Assembly: GCA_029262715.1 (NCBI GenBank)
Contig: JAJCYX010000005.1
Location: forward strand, 1-22,004
Reading direction: 5' to 3'
Source of the DNA: Chloroflexota bacterium
GTDB taxonomy: Bacteria; Chloroflexota; Dehalococcoidia; Lucifugimonadales; Lucifugimonadaceae
DNA length: 22,004 nt
Each line of letters starts with the position of its first letter. Position 1 is the first letter of the stretch. The translations under genes and the position numbers were made by a program. The notes beneath the pieces were generated by a model. It saw nothing but the letters and a program-made list of their open reading frames with translations. It made no database searches and was not told where the DNA came from. Below are positions 15,204 through 22,004 of this stretch, in pieces.

Positions 15204-15761
15204 TCAAACAGGTTCCAGTAAGTGGAACGGCTCACGCGGAAGCTCCGACACGATCTGGTCTCCGGGTTTTATTTCTCCGCCATGAATCACGGTGGCCATG
15301 ATCCCGGCCTTCCTGACGAGGTTCCCAGCCTCATCTCGGTCAAGCACAGCTTCCATAAGCCCCGGCTCTAGTCCGTCTAACTGGAGGCATGGATTGCGCA
15401 AGCCGGTCACCTTGATAGCAGCGGATTCGCCAATTCTCAGTACGGTATTCGTTGGTAACGAAAGAAGATCAATTCCTTCGGTCAGAATGTTCTCGCCCAT
15501 CTGACCTGGATGAACCTCGAACCCTGCCTGGCTCAACTCTTCGTTTAGCTCTCTGTGAATCAGGTGGACCTGGCGCAGATTCGGTTGCGACGGATCGCGG
15601 CGAACCCGGGATCGGTGTTTCACCGTCACTCCAGCGTGAGCGTCTCCCTCGACGCCGAGTCCTTTCACCAGCGTGATCGCCGGACGAACCGGTTTCGACA
15701 TGGTGTGGCCTGTACTGCTACAGACGCTAACGACCGAACCCGAACGGGAGCGAGTAATCAC
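15204..15761 (-). CDS. MOSC domain-containing protein
   Basis: A protein of 185 residues consisting of a single MOSC domain, the fold of molybdenum-cofactor sulfurase C-termini and of YiiM/mARC-type proteins that bind the molybdenum cofactor. The visible motifs are 'GLGVEGDAHAGVTVKH' (34-49), 'NLRQVHLIHREL' (61-72), 'PGQMGENILTEGIDL' (85-99) and 'GLRNPCLQL' (120-128) with the conserved Cys125, then 'GGEIKPGDQI' (161-170). As a stand-alone MOSC protein it may carry or transfer sulfur or act on N-hydroxylated or reactive-sulfur compounds; this is inference. The start is GTG at 15761. The NIPSNAP gene lies ten bases upstream on the same strand. Confidence 0.9.
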   Translation of the reverse strand: MITRSRSGSVVSVCSSTGHTMSKPVRPAITLVKGLGVEGDAHAGVTVKHRSRVRRDPSQPNLRQVHLIHRELNEELSQAGFEVHPGQMGENILTEGIDLLSLPTNTVLRIGESAAIKVTGLRNPCLQLDGLEPGLMEAVLDRDEAGNLVRKAGIMATVIHGGEIKPGDQIVSELPREPFHLLEPV

Positions 15762-15771
15762 GAACTACCGC

Positions 15772-16098
15772 TCATTGGATTGGTGAGTAAGGGGTGGAGA
15801 CCAGCAACTGGTTTCGTACGTTTTTGACGATGATCCCGTTGCGATGGGACTCTTCGACAACCTTGTGCCACTCAGGGTCAGCGCGGAAGCTCTCCCAGGC
15901 CTCCATACGATGATTCGCATCGCGAAACCCAAGCAGATACGTCAGCTCGTTGGCGCTCGGGCCGACCTCAGTCGTCCAGTAGCCGACGTTTACGATTCCG
16001 TACTTTTCGAAAAGCTTCATCGTGTGGTCTGCAAACCGCTTGTTCAGGTCCGGCAGCTTTCCGGGGAAGCACTCATAGATACGCAACTCGTACAGCAT
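15772..16098 (-). CDS. NIPSNAP family protein
   Basis: A small protein of 108 residues with one ferredoxin-like dimeric alpha/beta-barrel unit: 'MLYELRIYECFPGKLPDLNKRF' opens it, then 'YGIVNVGYWTTEVGPSANEL', 'WESFRADPEWHKVVEES' and 'LLVSTPYSP'. This is the classic NIPSNAP pattern; these proteins have ill-defined roles, sometimes in aromatic or fatty-acid catabolism. ATG at 16098 is chosen because GGAG sits six bases ahead of it; an ATG at 16110 would add four residues. It is followed after ten bases by the MOSC gene and is probably co-transcribed with it. Confidence 0.85.
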   Translation of the reverse strand: MLYELRIYECFPGKLPDLNKRFADHTMKLFEKYGIVNVGYWTTEVGPSANELTYLLGFRDANHRMEAWESFRADPEWHKVVEESHRNGIIVKNVRNQLLVSTPYSPIQ

Positions 16099-16190
16099 GG
16101 TCATCTCCATGTGGTGGTAAAAATCGTCGACAGCACGCAGAATCCGCGCTGCGATTCTGTTCGCTACAGGTCAACTCGTCAAGAAATCGA

Positions 16191-16976
16191 TCAAAGAACC
16201 GCTGCTTCAATATTCGCAGCTATCTTCTCGATCAACGGAGCGTCCCTTTGCGGATCAATTGGCCATGCCATTGAATTAACCGAAACAAATCCCGCTCGAA
16301 GCGCTGCCACGTCGCAATCTTCTGGCAGCGTGTCAAAATCGACTCCGTCCACGAGTTCCCGGTACATCCAGTAGAACTGGTCGGATCCACTCTCATCCTG
16401 CCTGATTCGGTCTTCCAGGATACGCGGTGCCGGGAATGTTACGCGGGCTCCCTTCAACGGCCAGTCCTCGGCCCACGGGAAATTCAGATTCACAAGTGCG
16501 GGGCCATCGTGTTCGAGTAGTGTGTCGACAGCGGCACGAATCGCTCTTTGCAGCACCTCGTCGGTTGTATCCACTTTGTACCCGACCGAGATCGCCATGG
16601 CAGGAATTCCGTTCAGATGTCCGGCATATGCGGCACCAAGCGTTCCGGAGATGAGCACATTTGTTGTCACGTTATTGCCCGGGTTGATGCCCGTAATCAC
16701 GACATCCACAGGACCGTCGGCTAGTTCTCGCAGGCCCAGGACCACGGAATCACCGGGCATGCCCTGTACTGCGTACGCTTTCACGCCTTCCACGCGGGTG
16801 CGCACTTCATTGGCCCTGAACGGATTGTGAAGCGTCATTGCAGTGCCGGCTCCACTGCAGTTCCGGTCCGGGGCTGACACAACAACCTCACCAGCGTCGC
16901 CGATCGCTCTAACAAGGTCCCAGAGCGCTGGGTGATTGACTCCGTCGTCGTTAGAAACCAGGATTCGTTTAGTCAT
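16191..16976 (-). CDS. surE: 5'/3'-nucleotidase SurE
   Basis: SurE is a metal-dependent phosphatase acting on nucleoside 5' and 3' monophosphates and short polyphosphate, linked to stationary-phase survival and nucleotide salvage. The protein has 261 residues. Motifs are 'ILVSNDDGVNHP' (metal ligands D10 and D11), 'VSAPDRNCSGAGTAMT' (33-48, with metal-binding Ser41) and 'ITGINPGNNVTTNVLISG' (94-111, with the conserved Asn). The third motif usually reads GINxGxN-xGxD-x-xYSGTVGAA; here the downstream residues are TTNVLISGTLGAA, so the usual Asp and Tyr are replaced. AAAGG lies four bases before the ATG. The lipoprotein gene is upstream on the same strand and the NIPSNAP gene downstream. Confidence 0.92.
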   Translation of the reverse strand: MTKRILVSNDDGVNHPALWDLVRAIGDAGEVVVSAPDRNCSGAGTAMTLHNPFRANEVRTRVEGVKAYAVQGMPGDSVVLGLRELADGPVDVVITGINPGNNVTTNVLISGTLGAAYAGHLNGIPAMAISVGYKVDTTDEVLQRAIRAAVDTLLEHDGPALVNLNFPWAEDWPLKGARVTFPAPRILEDRIRQDESGSDQFYWMYRELVDGVDFDTLPEDCDVAALRAGFVSVNSMAWPIDPQRDAPLIEKIAANIEAAVL

Positions 16977-17028
16977 GTTGCCTTTGAAATCTCGTTACCG
17001 TCTTGATAGGAATCGTGCCGGGATGGCA

Positions 17029-17658
17029 TCAGTTGGCTATCTCCCTGGCCTCAGTCAGCGTCATAGTGAACGGTGATGCTGAAGGTGGATCAGTGAGAGA
17101 AAGACCCTGATCCGAAAGCAAGTCCAGGTAGGGTCGCTCAGCTCTGAACTCGAGCTCATCACCGATCAGCTCCGCAAACGAAGGTTCGCCATTGCCGGTC
17201 CATAGCACTGGGCCGAATTCAGTTGGATACTCGAGAGGCCGGAGTCGGCCTTTCAAGAACAGCACATATGTCTCAACCTCGTCAAAGCCTTGCAGGGCGC
17301 CTTCTGCGTCCACCAACTCTCCGGATCTTCCCGGCTCGAATGCGATCCATAACAGATCACCCGTATCCGATGTGCCCTTCAAGGTATCGAGCACTTCGAA
17401 CTGCCTGAACAGTACGTCGGTATCACCTGCGATAGCGCCAGTTACGGAGTCGATCAATTGAATATTCTGCTCTCGCGAATCAACGAACTTGGCGACCAGC
17501 ACTCGGTCCGATGTTTCGACCAGGTCGGTAGCCAGAGTCCAGTTCTTGTCCTGGACACTGGCCGACGGGGCCGTACATGCAACTAGTAAAACAGGGACGG
17601 CGAGTAATAGCAGTCTGAGCAATTGCCCAGCGTATTTTGCATGAATGATTTTGGACAT
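17029..17658 (-). CDS. Predicted lipoprotein of unknown function
   Basis: A protein of 209 residues. 'MSKIIHAKYAGQLLRLLLLAV' forms a signal peptide, followed by the lipobox LVAC with Cys28, so it should be lipid-anchored at the outer face of the membrane. ATG at 17658 is chosen because it gives a normal lipoprotein signal; the open frame runs further upstream to 17751. The mature part has 'SDRVLVAKFVDSREQNIQ', 'FEVLDTLKG' and 'YVLFLKGRL', a pattern of beta strands like small secreted proteins that report a 'derived cost to signal peptide'-type strand repeat, but I recognise no named family. It is upstream of surE by 52 bases and divergent from the aldolase gene. Confidence 0.75.
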   Translation of the reverse strand: MSKIIHAKYAGQLLRLLLLAVPVLLVACTAPSASVQDKNWTLATDLVETSDRVLVAKFVDSREQNIQLIDSVTGAIAGDTDVLFRQFEVLDTLKGTSDTGDLLWIAFEPGRSGELVDAEGALQGFDEVETYVLFLKGRLRPLEYPTEFGPVLWTGNGEPSFAELIGDELEFRAERPYLDLLSDQGLSLTDPPSASPFTMTLTEAREIAN

Positions 17659-17797
17659 TGATGTTGGGAGATGTTTCCAGTTCGGCCCTGCGACGGCCAC
17701 TAAGAGTATCTGGACAACTGCACAGATGCTCGCTCCAGGGAGTGACCACAACAGAAATCGGGCTCAACTTAAGACCGACTTCAGGCCTACAGGTATG

Positions 17798-17806
17798 TGC
17801 TATAAG
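17798..17806 (+). promoter_or_regulatory. Candidate extended -10 promoter for the aldolase gene
   Basis: TG at 17798-17799, one base, then TATAAG (17801-17806) matches an extended -10 element. No clear -35 is present, as is allowed for extended -10 promoters. Transcription would start near 17813, giving a leader of about 55 bases to the ATG at 17868. Confidence 0.4.
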
Positions 17807-17867
17807 ATCGCTCCAGCCACACGGGGCTTTCAAATAGAACTACATAAATCATGAGTTGGAGCGGCGA

Positions 17868-18752
17868 ATGCCATCCCGAATCAATCGCGCGATCGAACTG
17901 CTAGCTGACAATCAGCCGATCTACTATGACGGCGGTCACACGGGCCACGTACTGACTTACGAGCAAGGTAAACAGGATGCCAAAACGTGGGCAGATTACA
18001 TCAACGTAGGCATGGAGCACGGCTCCTTTAACATGGCCGGGCTCGATGAATACATGCGCGGCCTGATAGACGGCGGTCCAACGAACTCAGGTCATCGCAC
18101 TCCGCCGGTTATTGTTGAGACTCCAGTTGAAGGTTCGTCCGAGGACTACATTCGATACAACGCGTGGCAGTTCCGGCAGGTTCTTGCAAGAGGTGTCCAC
18201 GGCATTCTCCTTTGTCAGGCAGAGACACCGGACGCTGTGAGAGCGTTTGTTGAGTCGTGCCGTTACCCGATAAACATGCAGGGAGTGGGGCGCGGGCTTG
18301 ACCGCGGAACTCGGGGAACCGGTTCCCAGCCCACATCCGCACCCGTGTGGGGCGTGAGCGCAGGCGAGTATGTCGATAAGTGCGATCCATGGCCGGTGAA
18401 TCCCGATGGCGAACTGCTCCTGGGGGTCAAGATTGAAACAGTCCGCGCATTGACGAACGTGGAGCAGACACTAACGGTGCCTGGAATAGGTTTCGCCGAG
18501 TGGGGACCGGGCGATCTGCACATGTCATTCGGAATCAAACGGGACCCGTCGAAGCCGCTTGATCCGCGTCTAGTTGAGGCGCGAGAACGCGTACGAGACG
18601 CATGCAAGGCTAATGGGCTTGCGTTCCTCGATAGCGGCACACCTGAGAACATCAAGGAAAAAATCGATGAAGGTGTTGGCGTTGTGGCAGGGCATCGAGA
18701 GGACACTGCGCAGGTTGGACGGGAGTACTCAAAGCGGACGATGCCTGTCTGA
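17868..18752 (+). CDS. HpcH/HpaI-type aldolase/citrate lyase family protein
   Basis: A protein of 294 residues in the TIM-barrel family of class II pyruvate aldolases, which cleave 2-keto-3-deoxy or 4-hydroxy-2-oxo acids. The metal ligands are visible as Glu190 ('LGVKIETVRAL') and Asp216 ('EWGPGDLHMSFG'), with 'NVGMEHGSFN' (46-55) providing the His51 region and 'VIVETPVEGS' (81-90) the next strand. It is a little longer than the ~250-270 residues usual for HpaI. ATG at 17868 is chosen because GGAG lies six bases ahead; a TTG at 17856 would add four residues. Its 3' end overlaps the end of the luxR-type gene on the other strand by 24 bases. The substrate is not known. Confidence 0.9.
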   Translation: MPSRINRAIELLADNQPIYYDGGHTGHVLTYEQGKQDAKTWADYINVGMEHGSFNMAGLDEYMRGLIDGGPTNSGHRTPPVIVETPVEGSSEDYIRYNAWQFRQVLARGVHGILLCQAETPDAVRAFVESCRYPINMQGVGRGLDRGTRGTGSQPTSAPVWGVSAGEYVDKCDPWPVNPDGELLLGVKIETVRALTNVEQTLTVPGIGFAEWGPGDLHMSFGIKRDPSKPLDPRLVEARERVRDACKANGLAFLDSGTPENIKEKIDEGVGVVAGHREDTAQVGREYSKRTMPV

Positions 18753-19928
18753 GTGCCAGAAGATGAACGGAGCTTGCGAGGAACTCACAGCGGACCACGC
18801 CGGCTGCTCAGGTCCCGGAGAGACCAGCCCCGTTTCGTATGCGAAGACAACTACCTGGGTGCGGTCGTGAAGTTGAAGCTTCGCCAGTATCCGTTTTACG
18901 TGCGTCTTCACGGTTCCCTGGCTGATCACGCATGACTCCGCAATTTCAGCGTTCGTCATTCCGCGAGCCAATAGCAAAAGCACCTCATACTCTCTCGACG
19001 TGAGAGACTCCAGTAACGTTCTTTCGGCCAGGGGAATGGGTGGGGCAACTCGCTCCCCCGGCGCCGGATGCCTGTCTGCCCCCGGCACAGAGTGCCTGTC
19101 TGCCGGAGGCGTTTCACTTCGAAGGATCCCACTTTGATGCGCAGTTGGGCCAAATGGTCGAACGGTATCGCCAGGGTCTGGCCGTGGGTGATCTGGTGGC
19201 GCGGTCACTGATTCATGTGAATCAGGCTTCGGCGGCTCAGGTGGGAGAGACGACTGCTGAATCGCACTGGCTCGCGAACCCAGCATGAACTTCGCCCAAA
19301 CGGCATGAAGCGCCGAAGCCGCCGTCACGAGATGAACGGTAAAGAGGAGCATCAGAAGGCCGATCGGGATCAACCAGATCGCCTCTACCGGTTTGTCGAT
19401 GAGCAGCGACCAGCCGGCGAACTCCATCTCAAGCGGGTCTCCGGTGAAGTGAATAATCAGCGGGGACGCGATAAATGAACCGGAGATAGCGAACGAGACT
19501 ACAAGGGAGACGAATACTCCGATTCCAATTGGGAACTGTATAAAGAGATAGACGATTCCGGTCCAGGTTGTCGGGTCGATCAACCGTATCCATAACCGGC
19601 TTCGCCAGCCTTCGACGCCTTCAGTTCGCCACGGAGGGCGCTTGATTTCGGTCTCAGCTACTCGGCTGACAATGATCGATTCAAGGTCGCCAACCAGCCT
19701 TGACCCGAAGATCGTGAAAAGGACTACCAGCGCCCCCGGGAAGGTCCAGATCAGTGACCCTCCAAACGCCAGCAGCGCCACCAGTGATACGAAATAGGCG
19801 ATCCCCAGAGGAAACATTGCGAACAGGTGCAGTGCCCGCAGATAGGTTCTCGGGTCCACAACCGGTCTAAAGACCTGACCCGTAAGCGTTCTTGATTCCG
19901 GATAGGCCACTCTGAATGTGTTCATCAT
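18729..19928 (-). CDS. Membrane sensor domain fused to LuxR-type DNA-binding domain
   Basis: A protein of 399 residues. Residues ~25-90 and ~118-210 are hydrophobic and similar to each other: both start D-P-x-T and run through F-P-x-G-I, then x-F-V-S-L-V and a GS-x-I block. This resembles the 'putative sensor' membrane domain best known at the front of actinobacterial histidine kinases. A Pro-rich linker (~228-300) follows, then a LuxR/GerE helix-turn-helix (308-370: 'LTSREYEVLLLLARGMTNAE', 'SQGTVKTHVKRILAKL'). There is no kinase or receiver domain, so it would act as a membrane-held one-component regulator. A tail of ~30 residues follows the HTH. The dipeptidase gene is upstream on the same strand by 102 bases; the end overlaps the aldolase gene. 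Confidence 0.88.
   Translation of the reverse strand: MMNTFRVAYPESRTLTGQVFRPVVDPRTYLRALHLFAMFPLGIAYFVSLVALLAFGGSLIWTFPGALVVLFTIFGSRLVGDLESIIVSRVAETEIKRPPWRTEGVEGWRSRLWIRLIDPTTWTGIVYLFIQFPIGIGVFVSLVVSFAISGSFIASPLIIHFTGDPLEMEFAGWSLLIDKPVEAIWLIPIGLLMLLFTVHLVTAASALHAVWAKFMLGSRASAIQQSSLPPEPPKPDSHESVTAPPDHPRPDPGDTVRPFGPTAHQSGILRSETPPADRHSVPGADRHPAPGERVAPPIPLAERTLLESLTSREYEVLLLLARGMTNAEIAESCVISQGTVKTHVKRILAKLQLHDRTQVVVFAYETGLVSPGPEQPAWSAVSSSQAPFIFWHSDRHRPL
19069..19104. repeat. Two 12-base direct repeats, 24 bases apart, in the LuxR-type linker
   Basis: TGCCTGTCTGCC occurs at 19069-19080 and 19093-19104. On the minus strand this encodes 'ADRHSVPG' and 'ADRHPAPG', an eight-residue tandem repeat in the linker. 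The first ten bases occur again at 18742-18751, at the end of the same gene (SDRH). Confidence 0.6.
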
Positions 19929-20030
19929 GGGCTCGAGTTTGGAAGAGTGTTGACCAGAAATCGTCTCCCTGTAGAGGTATTTTCAACTTTTCTCAGTGAA
20001 AAGGGCCTTCGTATTTCACTTCGGTCAATC

Positions 20031-21035
20031 TCACGCCGGTAGCACGTCCTTGATAAGGCGTGACAGGTTGCCGCCTACGATCTGATCGATCTCGGAGCCG
20101 TTAAATCCACCATGCACAAGCGCTGGAATCAGGTTTGAAATCTCGCCACTGTGCTCAAGACCTTTTGTCCACGTGATATCTGTCTGGTCCGTATTTCGTA
20201 GATAAGTTCGATCTCGCTCGGGATTGCCAAGCACCCAGTCAGGACCGAGCCCAACTACATCGATACCGCCGACATCGACAAGGTATCGAATCTGCCGGAC
20301 GACATCAGAAATCTCAGCCTGCTTGTTGTTGATTCCGAGAACCAGCCGTGAGCAGAAATGAACCCCGATCACGCCACCGTTGTCAGCCATATCACGGATC
20401 TGTTCGTCCCAGAGATTCTGCTGTTTGTCTGCGATCTTCCGCGAACCGCTGTGAGAGTTCAGGATGGGCTTCTTAGTAATACGCAGCACGTCACAAATGG
20501 TCTGTGGTGCGGAATGAGAAACATCGACAATCATGCCGAGCTCATTCATCCGCTTAACAACCTCAACGCCGAACTTGGTTAGTCCGGGTTGGCCTGGCTC
20601 ATGTTCATTCGACTGACTCGCTCCGATCAAATTGCGCATGGCCCAGTTGAACTGAACATGCCTCAGTCCCATCCACCACCAGGCGTCAACGAGCGAGATA
20701 TCTGAGCCGAGTATCTTGCCTCCCTCATTGCCGAGGATCACCGCAAACTGTCCGTCTCGTGATGCGGCCTGTAGGTCTGAGTAGCAACGCACAATCCGAG
20801 TATTGCTTGAAGGATCAACGGCGCTAGCGTGAACTCTGGCAGCAACGGCGAGAGCACGCTCCATGTATCTGTCGTACGAGTAATAGGCAGCCTCGTACTC
20901 CTCTCTAGTCGGCGCTTCAATCCAGGAGTCGATAGTCAGGTGCAGGATTTTCCCCGCTACACCAGCTGCGAAATCGCGCTTGAAATCTTCGGCGCGATCC
21001 ATGTGGTCGTGGGCAAGATAGACAGGGCCGGTCAT
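20031..21035 (-). CDS. Membrane dipeptidase family protein (peptidase M19)
   Basis: Members are zinc amidohydrolase-fold enzymes that cleave dipeptides, often with dehydro- or D-amino acids. The protein has 334 residues. The zinc ligands of the family are in place: HxD (H11 and D13 in 'AHDHMD'), the bridging Glu104 in 'ILGNEGGK', His174 in 'DVSHSA', His195 in 'NSHSGSRKI', and Asp266 in 'GLGPDW'. No signal peptide is seen, so it should be cytosolic. ATG at 21035 is preceded by GGAG at six bases, a good ribosome site. The LuxR-type gene follows on the same strand after 102 bases; an antiporter gene diverges upstream. Confidence 0.93.
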   Translation of the reverse strand: MTGPVYLAHDHMDRAEDFKRDFAAGVAGKILHLTIDSWIEAPTREEYEAAYYSYDRYMERALAVAARVHASAVDPSSNTRIVRCYSDLQAASRDGQFAVILGNEGGKILGSDISLVDAWWWMGLRHVQFNWAMRNLIGASQSNEHEPGQPGLTKFGVEVVKRMNELGMIVDVSHSAPQTICDVLRITKKPILNSHSGSRKIADKQQNLWDEQIRDMADNGGVIGVHFCSRLVLGINNKQAEISDVVRQIRYLVDVGGIDVVGLGPDWVLGNPERDRTYLRNTDQTDITWTKGLEHSGEISNLIPALVHGGFNGSEIDQIVGGNLSRLIKDVLPA

Positions 21036-21174
21036 TGCTCGCTCCGTCCTTTTATGTCCGGTGTTCAGGGAATCTTCGAACGTGGGGCGGCTTGACTAAG
21101 GCAGCGGTAGATATCAACCTTTGGGATCTGTTCAATGCCAGTTTCGCCTTCGATGATCAAATAGCCGCGAAAAC

Positions 21175-22004
21175 ATGACCTTCTTCCAGGCGCTCGCCGC
21201 CATCATAGTCGCTGCCGCAGTGGCGAGTTACCTCAACTCTCGGTACCTCAAATGGCCTCCGACTGTTGGCCTGCTGGTGATATCGCTAATCGGATCGCTG
21301 TTCGTGATCCTGTTAGGCAAGTTGGACGTCATCTCCCTCGCAGATGCAACAGGGGTTGTTGAGGCGATCAATTTTGAAGATTTGGTTCTCAACGGCATGC
21401 TGGCGTTCTTGCTATTTGCCGGTGCACTTCACGTAGACCTTGAACGACTACGACGACAAAAAATACCGATTACGATCATGGCGACCGCCGGTGTCACTGG
21501 CGCAACGTTTATTACAGGAACACTGTTCTGGCTTGCTGCCGACCTGATTGGATTCGATCTTCCGTACTCGTGGGCGCTGCTTTTCGGCGCACTGATCGCA
21601 CCCACAGACCCCATCGCCGTTCTCGGGATCCTCAAGAGTGTGAAAGCACCTAAAAGCCTCGAAACCAAGATTGCCGGGGAATCGCTGTTCAACGACGGCA
21701 TCGCAGTAGTTGTCTTCTTGACAATTCTAGAAACGGTGGAGGGCCACACCGATCCCACTTTCGGGAATGTGTCGCTGTTTCTGCTGGAGGAGGCCGTAGG
21801 TGGCGCAGCGCTAGGGCTCGGACTGGGTCTTGTCACCTACTACCTGATGAAGTCCCTGGACGACTATGCAACCGAGTTGCTTCTAACTCTTGCGCTGGTC
21901 ACAGGCGGTTACGCGCTTGCGGTTGCCTTACACATCTCAGGCCCTATCGCCGTGGTGGTGGCCGGTATCGTGATCGGAAACCACGCGAGAGACCTCGCTA
22001 TGTC
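21175..22004 (+). CDS. CPA1-type sodium/proton antiporter, 3' end cut off
   Basis: The frame starts with ATG at 21175 and is open to the window end, 276 codons visible, so the C-terminus is outside. The N-terminal two-thirds shows many hydrophobic helices. The family motifs are clear: 'LLFAGALHVDLERLR' (roughly 79-95), 'GALIAPTDPIAVLGIL' with the ion-binding Asp, 'GESLFNDGIAVVVF' with the conserved Asn-Asp pair, and 'HISGPIAVVVAGIVIGN' near the end of the window. CPA1 antiporters exchange Na+ (or K+) for H+ and set cytosolic pH and sodium, fitting a marine habitat. It diverges from the dipeptidase gene, with 139 bases between; no strong promoter or ribosome site could be picked out. Confidence 0.93.
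   Translation, partial: MTFFQALAAIIVAAAVASYLNSRYLKWPPTVGLLVISLIGSLFVILLGKLDVISLADATGVVEAINFEDLVLNGMLAFLLFAGALHVDLERLRRQKIPITIMATAGVTGATFITGTLFWLAADLIGFDLPYSWALLFGALIAPTDPIAVLGILKSVKAPKSLETKIAGESLFNDGIAVVVFLTILETVEGHTDPTFGNVSLFLLEEAVGGAALGLGLGLVTYYLMKSLDDYATELLLTLALVTGGYALAVALHISGPIAVVVAGIVIGNHARDLAM

Noticed and set aside
19987..20003. Six-base hairpin CTTTTC/GAAAAG downstream of the dipeptidase gene
   Set aside because: The stem is short and AT-rich, and there is no T-run after it on the minus strand, so it does not qualify as a terminator.

Overview
The window looks like chromosomal DNA of a free-living bacterium of moderate GC content, most likely from the Chloroflexota (SAR202/Dehalococcoidia-like marine lineages). 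This is an inference, from the hrcA-dnaJ-prmA-rsmE and der-plsY-gpsA clusters, Pro/Thr-linked surface proteins with a GWN-type C-terminal domain, and the mix of thiolase/DUF35, MOSC, NIPSNAP and HpcH-type accessory genes. No rRNA, tRNA, CRISPR array, phage gene or insertion sequence is visible. Nearly all the DNA is coding and gaps are short.

Layout. (1) Positions 2-3067, plus strand: two secreted or surface proteins. The first is cut by the window start and is followed by a strong hairpin terminator. The second is a two-domain Pro/Thr-linked protein with a C-terminal anchor. (2) 3125-3760, minus: a metallo-beta-lactamase-fold protein that has lost its zinc ligands. (3) 3938-7947, plus: heat-shock and translation genes hrcA, dnaJ, prmA and rsmE; grpE and dnaK are not between hrcA and dnaJ. 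(4) 7965-17658, minus: an unbroken run of eleven genes. In transcription order these are a lipoprotein, surE, a NIPSNAP protein, a MOSC protein, an MFS transporter, a Cys-less thiolase-like protein, its DUF35 partner, an ornithine carbamoyltransferase, der, plsY and gpsA. (5) 17868-18752, plus: an HpcH/HpaI-type aldolase, converging on and overlapping (6) a minus-strand pair, a membrane-bound LuxR-type regulator and, upstream of it, an M19 dipeptidase. (7) From 21175, plus: a CPA1-type sodium/proton antiporter cut by the window end.

How the genes work together. The core genes serve protein folding (HrcA, DnaJ), translation (PrmA methylates ribosomal protein L11, RsmE methylates 16S rRNA, Der assembles the 50S subunit), phospholipid synthesis (GpsA makes glycerol-3-phosphate, PlsY acylates it) and arginine synthesis. 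The accessory genes suggest uptake and breakdown of organic carbon: the MFS-thiolase-DUF35 cluster could import a carboxylate and process its CoA thioester, and the aldolase and dipeptidase handle small organic substrates. No single clearly new system stands out. The most interesting points are the membrane-sensor/LuxR one-component fusion, the thiolase-DUF35 module, the hrcA-dnaJ pairing without a CIRCE element, the MFS gene without a standard start codon before its first helix, the zinc-less MBL protein, and the sorting-signal-like tail of the second surface protein.
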